From NCBI GenBank assembly GCA_001544595.2, contig FCOH02000003.1:124001-188000 (forward strand): DNA of 64,000 nt, given 5' to 3'. This DNA is from Caballeronia peredens (GTDB lineage: Bacteria; Pseudomonadota; Gammaproteobacteria; Burkholderiales; Burkholderiaceae). Below, in pieces: positions 48,251 through 55,118 of the stretch; the first letter of the stretch is position 1, and every line of letters starts with the position of its first letter. The notes beneath the pieces were generated by a model. It had not been told where the DNA came from and did no database searches. It saw only the letters and a program-made list of their open reading frames with translations. The position numbers and the translations under genes are program-made.

Positions 48251-49012
48251 TCAGTAAGTCGCGCGTCCGCCCGAGAGGTCGAACACCGCGCCTGTGCTGA
48301 ATGCGCAGTCTTCCGACGCGAGCCACAGAATCAGCGAGGCGGCTTCCTGCGGCTGCAGGAAGCGGTTCATCGGGATCTTGGAGAGCATGTAGTCGATGTG
48401 CTGCTGCGACATCGAATCGAAGATTTCGGTCTTGGCGGCGGCGGGCGTGACGGCATTCACGAGAATGTTCTTGCCCGCGAGTTCCTTGCCGAGCGATTTC
48501 GTGAGCCCGATCAGCCCGGCCTTTGACGCGCTGTAGTGCGACGCGTTCGGATTGCCTTCCTTGCCCGCGATCGACGCGATATTGACGATGCGCCCATAGC
48601 CCGCCTTCAGCATGTGCGGCACGACCGCGCGGCACGTCAGATAAGGCCCGATAAGATTGACGTCGATCACGCGGCGCCATACGTCGGGCGCGAGTTCCCA
48701 TGTGGCGCCGTTGCCGCCGGTGATGCCCGCATTGTTGACGAGCACATCGATCCGGCCGTGCGCGGCGAAGGTTTTCTTGACGGCGGCGTCGACGGAGGCC
48801 TCATCCGTCAGTTCGACGACGGCATCGGTGATCCTGCGCTCGGCATGCTTCGCCGAAAGCTCGGCCGCGGTGCGTTGCAGGCGTTCGCCGTCGACATCCC
48901 ACAGCGCGACATCCGCGCCCGATTCCAGCGCCCGCTCAGCTACCGCGAGGCCGATGCCGCGCGCGCCGCCCGTGATGATCACCGTGCGGTTCGCCAGGTC
49001 GATACGGTTCAT
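48251..49012 (-). CDS. SDR dehydrogenase, probable 2-keto-3-deoxy-L-rhamnonate 4-dehydrogenase
   Basis: 253-residue short-chain dehydrogenase (TGGARGIGLAVAER, NNAGITGG, catalytic SIAGKEGNPNASHYSASKAG, end AFSTGAVFDLSGGRATY). The sequence resembles 2-keto-3-deoxy sugar acid dehydrogenases. As first gene of the operon with rhamnonate dehydratase it most likely oxidises 2-keto-3-deoxy-L-rhamnonate to the 2,4-diketo acid, as in the non-phosphorylating rhamnose pathway. ATG 49012; the promoter with the shared element is upstream. Confidence 0.85.
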   Translation of the reverse strand: MNRIDLANRTVIITGGARGIGLAVAERALESGADVALWDVDGERLQRTAAELSAKHAERRITDAVVELTDEASVDAAVKKTFAAHGRIDVLVNNAGITGGNGATWELAPDVWRRVIDVNLIGPYLTCRAVVPHMLKAGYGRIVNIASIAGKEGNPNASHYSASKAGLIGLTKSLGKELAGKNILVNAVTPAAAKTEIFDSMSQQHIDYMLSKIPMNRFLQPQEAASLILWLASEDCAFSTGAVFDLSGGRATY

Positions 49013-49064
49013 GAATCGTCTCCTTTCGTTGTTCGTTTGATGCGGCTTTCGTGCCGTGACAGGC

Positions 49065-49122
49065 ACTATAGTCCCGCGCCAATAGCGCAACAATTCGAAA
49101 GGGCGATCGTTCGATAGCAAAA
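49065..49122 (-). promoter_or_regulatory. Promoter of the rhamnonate operon with putative LysR site
   Basis: Minus-strand -10 TATAGT (49070-49065) and -35 TTGTTG (49093-49088), spacer 17. The 33-bp element at 49090-49122 begins ACAATTCGAAAG and ends CGATAGCAAAA; 25 of 33 bases match 41153-41185. Its distance from the -10 differs by one base between the two promoters. The Fic-gene repeats begin 33 bp further upstream. Confidence 0.6.
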
Positions 49123-49154
49123 GCGGATCGACAGTCCAGGCCGCCGTCTCAATC

Positions 49155-49230
49155 GTTAAGATTTCTCGATAAAAAGTCGAAAAATCAGCGTAAAGTGATA
49201 ATTTCTCGAAGATTGTTAAGGAATTTCGAT
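49155..49230 (+). repeat. Three-site repeat module upstream of the Fic gene
   Basis: Three direct 16-bp sites: 49155 GTTAAGATTTCTCGAT, 49195 GTGATAATTTCTCGAA and 49215 GTTAAGGAATTTCGAT, with start-to-start spacings of 40 and 20 bp. The third site overlaps the Fic ATG at 49229. An inverted imperfect half (GATTTTTCGA on the minus strand) lies at 49177-49186. The multiples of 20 bp put the sites close to the same DNA face. Matching module at 50709-50784. Confidence 0.85.
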
Positions 49231-50713
49231 GACGCCCATTGGTTACGCCCGGCTAATCGCGTACGGCGAACTGCGCGTGACGCCGCCGCAGAAGCTCGCG
49301 TACGCCAGTTCGTCGGTCAACCGGCGCATCGAGAGCGACAGCCAGATTCTGTTTCCGAACAGCGTCGCTTTCGACGATACGCCCGTCGGTCATCTGGAAT
49401 TCGCGCTGCGTCACGAGGGCGTGAACCTCGAAATCATCGATGCGGCTTTCGAGCATATCGATCCCGCCGATCTCATCGCGCGTTTGCGTGCGTCGCCCAC
49501 GGGCGAACAGATTCGTCGCGCATGTTTTCTGTGGGAATGGCTCACGGGCAAGGAGCTGGATGCGGGCGTGAGCGTCCGGGGCGGCTACATCGACCTGTTC
49601 CCGACCGATCGCTATTACACCGCGCCGCAGCCTACGCGCGCGCCGCGCTTTCGCGTGCGCGACAATGCGCTCGGCACGCCGTATTTCTGCCCGACGGTGC
49701 ATCGCTCCGCGATTCCCAACGATCCGCCTCTAGCCGATTTGCTTCTCGAAGCGCAGAACGCGCTCGATGCGATGCAGGACGCCGAACTCTATCGGCGTGC
49801 GCTCGCGTTCCTCTATCTGTCGGAGACGCGCGGCAGTTACGCGATCGAATCGGAGACGCCCAGTTCCGATAAACAGGAGCGCTTCGTGCAGCTTCTCAGG
49901 CGCGCGGGCGAACCGGCGAAAGTCGACGAGGAATGGCTCGTGCAGTTGCAGAACGTCATCGTGCGCGACGTCTTCAGTCAGGAAGCGTCGTACCGGACCC
50001 GGCAGAACTGGCTGGAAGACGCGGCGGGACGCATCGACTTCTTTCCCTTGCCGGTCGGCGAGTTGCCGCGCGTCATGCAGGACTGGGAACGCTTCGTCAA
50101 CGATCCGGACCGCTGTCCCGACGTGCTCGTGAAAGCGGCCTGCGCCGCCTTCGGGTTCGTCTATCTGCATCCTTTTTTCGACGGCAACGGCCGCCTGCAC
50201 CGATTCCTGATCCAGCATGTGCTCGCGCGCTCGGGCCTGCTCGGACCGGATACCGTGATACCCGTTTCAGCGGTCATGGAGCGCAACATACCGGCGTATC
50301 ACGCCGTGCTGACGGCCTTCTCGCGTCCGGTGACGAAACTCTGGAATTACCGGCGCGTCGATATCGAGCCGATCGTGCTGCATGCGCCTTCGAGCCGCGC
50401 TTATCGCTTTTTCAACGCCGACCGCGAAGTGGCGTTTCTCCACGCGATGATCAAGCTCGCCGTGCGCGAGGAAATTCCGCGGGAGATTGCCTGGCTGCAA
50501 GGCTATGACGCGGCGTTCGCGCGTCTGAACGACGAGTTCGATCTGCCGCGGCGGGATCTGTCCGCGCTAATCCGCATGGTCCAGTCGAACAACGGCGTGC
50601 TGTCGGTACATCGCAGGAAGCAGTACCAGCATGTCCCGCGCGCGGTCCTCGATCGTATCGAGGAAGTCGTGCGGACCGCGTTTTCAAACGGCGCCGCCAC
50701 GCCATCCCGTTAG
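49229..50713 (+). CDS. Fic-domain protein (AMPylase family)
   Basis: 494 residues. The Fic core motif HPFFDGNGRLHR at 314-325 is complete (catalytic His, phosphate-binding GNGR, final Arg), so NMP transfer should be possible. An inhibitory-helix motif upstream, S203-Y-A-I-E207-S (family form S/TxxxEG/N, with Ser for the last residue), suggests an intramolecularly inhibited class II protein. The N-terminal 190 residues form a separate helical domain, and the C-terminal 60 residues (RRDLSALIRMVQSNNGVLSV) look like a small helical or winged-helix module. Target protein unknown. The gene is framed by matching repeat modules and stands alone. Confidence 0.9.
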   Translation: MTPIGYARLIAYGELRVTPPQKLAYASSSVNRRIESDSQILFPNSVAFDDTPVGHLEFALRHEGVNLEIIDAAFEHIDPADLIARLRASPTGEQIRRACFLWEWLTGKELDAGVSVRGGYIDLFPTDRYYTAPQPTRAPRFRVRDNALGTPYFCPTVHRSAIPNDPPLADLLLEAQNALDAMQDAELYRRALAFLYLSETRGSYAIESETPSSDKQERFVQLLRRAGEPAKVDEEWLVQLQNVIVRDVFSQEASYRTRQNWLEDAAGRIDFFPLPVGELPRVMQDWERFVNDPDRCPDVLVKAACAAFGFVYLHPFFDGNGRLHRFLIQHVLARSGLLGPDTVIPVSAVMERNIPAYHAVLTAFSRPVTKLWNYRRVDIEPIVLHAPSSRAYRFFNADREVAFLHAMIKLAVREEIPREIAWLQGYDAAFARLNDEFDLPRRDLSALIRMVQSNNGVLSVHRRKQYQHVPRAVLDRIEEVVRTAFSNGAATPSR

Positions 50714-50784
50714 GATTTCTCGATTCGAAACCGGAATTCGCGCCGAAAGTTAGTATTTCTCGATGAATGTTAAAGAATCTCGAA
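50709..50784 (+). repeat. Three-site repeat module downstream of the Fic gene
   Basis: Three direct 16-bp sites: 50709 GTTAGGATTTCTCGAT (containing the Fic stop codon), 50749 GTTAGTATTTCTCGAT and 50769 GTTAAAGAATCTCGAA. Spacings of 40 and 20 bp are the same as in the upstream module, and the sites correspond one to one, including the GAA variant in the third site and GACGC just after it. The 24-bp stretch between sites 1 and 2 is poorly conserved. Confidence 0.85.
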
Positions 50785-50809
50785 GACGCGCGCCGATTCT
50801 GCCTGATCC

Positions 50810-51034
50810 TCAGCGCCTTTCCGGACGTCGCCCGTTCGACGATACCGGCCCTTGCAGACTCATGGTCCGCAAGCCGGTCAGGCGGTCCGTGGGCCGCACC
50901 AGCGAATCTCTGAAGTTCTTGTCCGCGAATAAAGCGAACGTAAAAAGGGCGATGATCCCGAGCGGCGAAAGCAGAAGAACGGCGAGCAACACAGCAGACC
51001 TCCAATCGATGTTGCTTCGCAGTCTATATCGCAT
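50810..51034 (-). CDS. Putative small single-pass membrane protein, 74 aa
   Basis: A basic N-terminus (MRYRLRSNIDWR), one strong hydrophobic segment (SAVLLAVLLLSPLGIIALF, about 13-37) and a charged cytoplasmic or periplasmic tail. Composition is protein-like and unlike the opposite strand. No clear ribosome-binding site is visible before ATG 51034. Unknown function; moderate doubt whether it is expressed. Confidence 0.45.
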   Translation of the reverse strand: MRYRLRSNIDWRSAVLLAVLLLSPLGIIALFTFALFADKNFRDSLVRPTDRLTGLRTMSLQGPVSSNGRRPERR

Positions 51035-51219
51035 TTAGTCGGTAATTGTCGCGAAAAACAACAATACTCCGTTCATCAGCGTCGAACTAATTCTCGGAGC
51101 GCGCCGATTCTTCCGATGATTCTATGCATTTGATCTCTCCGGGCACGAGCGTTGCTTTTGCTGCCGTCGACTTGATAGAGCCGCGCCGACCTGCGCGTTC
51201 GACCACCCAGCGAAAAAAC

Positions 51220-51489
51220 ATGTTCACTCCGAAAGCCTGCACTGCCACCTGCGTCCTCGACGGCAGGCCCGTCACCCTCACCTTTTTCCCCGACACCACC
51301 GTGCTGCGCATCACCGACGCCCAAGGGCGCTGCATGCGTGAAACGCGCTGGCCTGCACCGTGGCGAACGCTGCTCGCGACACTGCGCGAATTCAGCGGAA
51401 ACGGCGCCGGGCATCAGATCTCGACCCTGCTCGACGAAATCCCCGTCGCGCCATCGCCCCAGCGAGTGCGCGCGCCGGCTCTGGCGTGA
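51220..51489 (+). CDS. Hypothetical protein, 89 aa
   Basis: Frame open from ATG 51124; I place the start at ATG 51220, where the sequence becomes protein-like (FTPKACTATCVLDGRPVTLT, FFPDTTVLRITDAQGRCMRE). Alternating strands and three cysteines suggest a small beta-rich fold. No ribosome-binding site is clear for either start. Family not recognised. Confidence 0.5.
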   Translation: MFTPKACTATCVLDGRPVTLTFFPDTTVLRITDAQGRCMRETRWPAPWRTLLATLREFSGNGAGHQISTLLDEIPVAPSPQRVRAPALA

Positions 51490-51520
51490 TGCGCGTTTCG
51501 GGGCCGGACCGGCGGGCAGC

Positions 51521-52042
51521 TCACTCGCATCCGCGCAAGACCGCCGCCGCCGACGGCCGCAGCGCGAGCCAGTAGACCAGGAAACGTCCCGCAAAGATGC
51601 CCGCCACCGTGCCGGACACCAGTCCGTTCAGCACGACGAACATCGAATCCGGGTCGATATGCGTCGCCGTCGCGAGTTCGACGCCGATCCAGAACTTCAT
51701 CGCGAAGGTCACGAGGATCAACACGAGCGGAACCGCGGAACCCGGCAACGTGACCGTGCGGCGTGCGCGATCCACCGTCATGCCGCTCGTCTTCGCGAGC
51801 GCCGCTCCGACACACGCGCCCAACACGCCGCCACCGATCCACATCAGCGCGGTGTCCCAGCCTGCTACGGGCTCCGTCAGCAAATGCAGCACGCCCCAGC
51901 CGGCGAACACGGCCGGCATGAGGCCGAGTTTCGCGAGCGGCGCGGTGCCGCCCTTGAGCGCCTGCATGCCGCGCGAAACCAGCACCGCGAGCAGAACCCA
52001 AACCCAGGCGGGCGTACCCAGCAAGATATCTTGAAAGGACAT
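51521..52042 (-). CDS. Membrane protein, DUF6622-like
   Basis: 173 residues with four or five hydrophobic helices (VWVLLAVLVSRGMQALKGG, MWIGGGVLGACVGAALA, VPLVLILVTFAMKFWIG, LVSGTVAGIFAGRFLVYWLA). The start MSFQDILLGTPAWVWVLLAV and the RGMQALKGG turn match a conserved proteobacterial membrane family that I recall as DUF6622. AGGAG precedes ATG 52042. Function unknown. Divergent from the BetR regulator gene. Confidence 0.8.
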   Translation of the reverse strand: MSFQDILLGTPAWVWVLLAVLVSRGMQALKGGTAPLAKLGLMPAVFAGWGVLHLLTEPVAGWDTALMWIGGGVLGACVGAALAKTSGMTVDRARRTVTLPGSAVPLVLILVTFAMKFWIGVELATATHIDPDSMFVVLNGLVSGTVAGIFAGRFLVYWLALRPSAAAVLRGCE

Positions 52043-52130
52043 GATGTTTCTCCTGAACGCTATGACTCGATTGATCGCGATTTCATCGGCGGCGGGTGCT
52101 TCAGTTCGCACCGAAGTTCCTTTGCGCCGC

Positions 52131-52202
52131 CAATCTTTACAGTGGACACATTTTGATTTCGAGCCTCATTGTCGTCAAGAGATATTTCCATTGTAAAGAT
52201 TG
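52131..52202. promoter_or_regulatory. Long spaced inverted repeat in the divergent 52.0-52.4 kb gap
   Basis: Left arm CAATCTTTACAGTGGA at 52131-52146 and right arm TCCATTGTAAAGATTG at 52187-52202 are complementary at 15 of 16 positions, separated by 40 bp. They lie in the 367-bp gap between the DUF6622-like gene (minus) and the BetR-type regulator (plus), about 90 and 210 bp from the starts. The best reading is a two-half-site operator acting on both genes; the rest of the gap shows nothing I can name. Confidence 0.6.
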
Positions 52203-52409
52203 ATCGGCCGGGCCATTCTGATTTCTATGCGGAACGTCCGCGCGACGAAAAACGTGCGGCCATCGTGCGGCGTCGCTCATCCCGTTTTGAGTGCGCGCAC
52301 CTGCGCCGCTTACAATGTGGATTCGACTGCACGTGATCCGTGCGACCCGCATCGAGCCCTGCTTTCCGCAAGCCCAAGCAGTCCCACTCACACGCATCCG
52401 ACTGGCTGT

Positions 52410-53264
52410 ATGGTCACTGAAACGTCTTCTTCGGAATCGCTCGCTGTCGCGGAACGCGTGCGCGAGCTTATGAACCGTCACGGCATAGGGAAAAGGCAGC
52501 AGACCGCCGAGTTGTGCCGCATCCTCGATCTGAGCTTTTCGCAAGGCCATCGCAAGTTGCGCGGCAATAGTCCGTGGACGCTCGCGCAGATCCGCCGCGT
52601 CGCGGACGCGTTCGACGAACCCGCGCTGAAGCTGTTCGATTCCATCAACACCCGCCCCGACGAAACCGAAGGCACCGCTCACGACGCCGTGCTCAAACTC
52701 GGTTCGCTGGAGATTCCCTGCATGGCGTGGGTGGGCAATTCGCTCGATGCCGGCAGCCGCCCGGATTTCATCGCGCAGAAGCTGAACAATCGCTGGATTG
52801 TGAGCAAGCATGAAGGCGTGCTTTTGCACGAAGCGTGCGACGTCCACAAGATCGAGATCCAGCCGCGCCGCGCGGATACGGACAAGCCGGTGATCGCGGT
52901 CGTCGACGACGATCACGCCTCCGCGGACAATCTCCACGACTATCTCGAATGCACCGGCTTCACCGCGATGGCGTTCTACGGTCTCGACGCGTTTGCCGAA
53001 GCGCTGCAGGCGCAGGTATTCGATGCCGTCGTGATCGACTGGCTCTTCGGCGTGAATACGTCGGCGGGTGCGATCCGCGCGGTGCGCGAGTCGGACAATC
53101 CGGACGCGCCCATCTTCGTGCTGACGGGCGAACTCACCACCGGCAAAGCGAGCGAATCGGAGATCAGCCAGGTGATTCGCGACTACAACGTGACGTGTTT
53201 CGAGAAGCCGGCGCGGCTCGGCATTCTCGTCGCGGATCTTTCCAAGCGGCTGATGCGCAGCTAG
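52410..53264 (+). CDS. Response regulator with N-terminal BetR DNA-binding domain
   Basis: 284 residues. The N-terminal part (residues 8-75: SLAVAERVRELMNRHGIGKR, LDLSFSQGHRKLRGNSPWTL) is a lambda-repressor-like HTH of the BetR type. After a linker, the receiver domain spans about 160-284 (PVIAVVDDDHASADNLHDYL, phosphoacceptor in VVIDWLFG, Thr in FVLTGE, Lys in CFEKPAR). HTH-before-receiver order is unusual for response regulators but standard for BetR. It is convergent with the hybrid kinase, 9 bp between stops, its likely partner. Confidence 0.85.
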   Translation: MVTETSSSESLAVAERVRELMNRHGIGKRQQTAELCRILDLSFSQGHRKLRGNSPWTLAQIRRVADAFDEPALKLFDSINTRPDETEGTAHDAVLKLGSLEIPCMAWVGNSLDAGSRPDFIAQKLNNRWIVSKHEGVLLHEACDVHKIEIQPRRADTDKPVIAVVDDDHASADNLHDYLECTGFTAMAFYGLDAFAEALQAQVFDAVVIDWLFGVNTSAGAIRAVRESDNPDAPIFVLTGELTTGKASESEISQVIRDYNVTCFEKPARLGILVADLSKRLMRS

Positions 53265-53273
53265 CCGGAAACG

Positions 53274-55115
53274 TCAGGCAACGCGCCGGCGCACCGTCAC
53301 CGCACGGTGCACGGCGCCCTTCAGGACCTCGTAGCGCACCGGCTTCAGCAGATAGTCGAAGAACAGCACGGCCGCGCTCGGATCGACCAGTTCCGGCGCA
53401 TACGCGCTCACCGCGATGATCGGCACGCTCGCGCCCGGCGCGCTACGGGCGCGATACTCGTTCGCGAACGAATAGCCGTCTTTCCCGGGCATGTGCAGGT
53501 CGGCGAGGATCACGTCGGCGTCGTTGGCGCGCAGCCAGGCGAGCCCGCTGTCCACGTCCGGCATCGCGACAGCCGAATAGCCCAGATGCGTGAGCATTTC
53601 CATCAGCGATTCGCGGATCGTCTCGTGGTCGTCGATCACCAGCACGCGCGACCTGGCGCGCGCGGGCGCGTCGGTGTCCTGCTCGCCGCGCTCCGGAAGA
53701 TGCTCCGCCGCGACGACGGGCACGCTCACGCGAAACGCCGCGCCCTGTCCCACTTCGCTCGACACTTCGATCGATCCGCCCAGCAGATCGACGAGACCGC
53801 GCACGACCGCGAGTCCCATGCCCGCGCCGTCGAAGCGCCGCGTGCTCGATGAATCGAGTTGCGTGAATTCCTGAAAGATCAGCGGCAACTGCTCGCGGGA
53901 AATGCCCGGACCGGTGTCGATCACGGAGATGTCGAGACGTTTTTCCGTGCGCTCGAAATGCACGTCGATGGAGCCGGCGTCCGTGTACTTGATCGCGTTG
54001 GTCACGAGATTCGTGACGATCTGCCGCACGCGGTGCGGGTCGGATTCGACCGGGCCGCGCTCGCCCGCGTAATCGCCGCGCAATTCCAGCGCCTTGGCGC
54101 TCGCGGCGGGCGTGTTCGCATCGACGATCGAATCGAGCAGTTCGACCGGATCGAACACGGTCATGCGCAACTCCAGCTTGCCCGCGCCGAGCCGCGCGTA
54201 GTCGGTCAGATCGCGCATTTGCGCTTCGAGATGGCGCGCGCCCGCCTCCAGCCGATGAATGATCTTGCGATCCGCCTCGCCGCGCAGATTCAGGCCGAGC
54301 AGTTCGACCGACGAGACGATCGCGTGCAGCGGCGTGCGCAGTTCGTGGCTGATCATGCCGAGGAACGTGTCCTTCGCGACGCCGGCCTCGCGCGCCGCGC
54401 GTGTCGCCTGATGCTCGGCCGTGAGCGCGGCGCGCTGCTGCTCGATCAGGCGCGTGCGCCGGTAGCTGTTGAAGAGCAGCAGCAAGGTCGCCGCCGCCGA
54501 CAGCAGCCCGAGCAGAATGCCGCCCAGAATCAGATAGCGGCGCTTGGCCTCGAAATCGCGCACGATCGCTTCGCGCTCGTCGATGTCCATCAGGCGCCGG
54601 CCGCTCGCCAGCTCCGCGACCACCGGCGCGTTCTGGCGCAGCACGCCGATCACGCGCAAGGTGTGCTGGCGCTCGGCCTGAAATCCTTCGACGTCGGCCT
54701 GGATCGAATCGAGCGCGGTCTGCAACTGCCGGAGTATTTCCCGCTGACGGTTGAAGAGCGCCTCGTGACCGCCCGAGAGACCCGGCGATTCCGACACCTG
54801 CAAGAGCCGCGCGCGCAACAGCCGATAGCTCGCGCGCACGGCGTCGGCGTCTTCGTCGATGCCGGCGCGGTACATCAGCACATGGTTCTCGAAGCGCTCA
54901 TAGGTGATCTGGAACTGCGCAGCGTCCCAGTAGACGTCGTAAGGCACGACGAGCCGGTGCGTCTCGCGCGCGAGCAAGCCCGAGTACAGCATGTAGCCGA
55001 CCGCGCCGATCGGCGGCGCGACGGCGAGCGCGATCAGCGCCGCATACCAGAGGCGGCGGAACCACGGACGCGCGGCATGCGTGCGCGGCGACGGTTCAGT
55101 GCTCGTGACAGCCAT
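53274..55115 (-). CDS. Hybrid sensor histidine kinase
   Basis: 613-residue inner-membrane kinase. TM1 is about 22-45, an all-helical periplasmic sensor 46-192, TM2 about 194-215, then HisKA with H257 (FLGMISHELRTPLHAIV), HATPase_c (TNLVTNAIKYTD, DTGPGI 401-406, GAGMGL) and a C-terminal receiver from 490 with phosphoacceptor D539 (VILADLHMPG). The signal is unknown. It starts 3 bp after the NERD-helicase stop and converges with the BetR response regulator. Confidence 0.92.
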   Translation of the reverse strand: MAVTSTEPSPRTHAARPWFRRLWYAALIALAVAPPIGAVGYMLYSGLLARETHRLVVPYDVYWDAAQFQITYERFENHVLMYRAGIDEDADAVRASYRLLRARLLQVSESPGLSGGHEALFNRQREILRQLQTALDSIQADVEGFQAERQHTLRVIGVLRQNAPVVAELASGRRLMDIDEREAIVRDFEAKRRYLILGGILLGLLSAAATLLLLFNSYRRTRLIEQQRAALTAEHQATRAAREAGVAKDTFLGMISHELRTPLHAIVSSVELLGLNLRGEADRKIIHRLEAGARHLEAQMRDLTDYARLGAGKLELRMTVFDPVELLDSIVDANTPAASAKALELRGDYAGERGPVESDPHRVRQIVTNLVTNAIKYTDAGSIDVHFERTEKRLDISVIDTGPGISREQLPLIFQEFTQLDSSSTRRFDGAGMGLAVVRGLVDLLGGSIEVSSEVGQGAAFRVSVPVVAAEHLPERGEQDTDAPARARSRVLVIDDHETIRESLMEMLTHLGYSAVAMPDVDSGLAWLRANDADVILADLHMPGKDGYSFANEYRARSAPGASVPIIAVSAYAPELVDPSAAVLFFDYLLKPVRYEVLKGAVHRAVTVRRRVA

Positions 55116-55118
55116 CTG

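Noticed and set aside
50763..51038. 91-codon plus-strand frame starting inside the downstream Fic repeat module
   Set aside because: Basic low-complexity translation, opposite a more plausible hydrophobic minus-strand protein.
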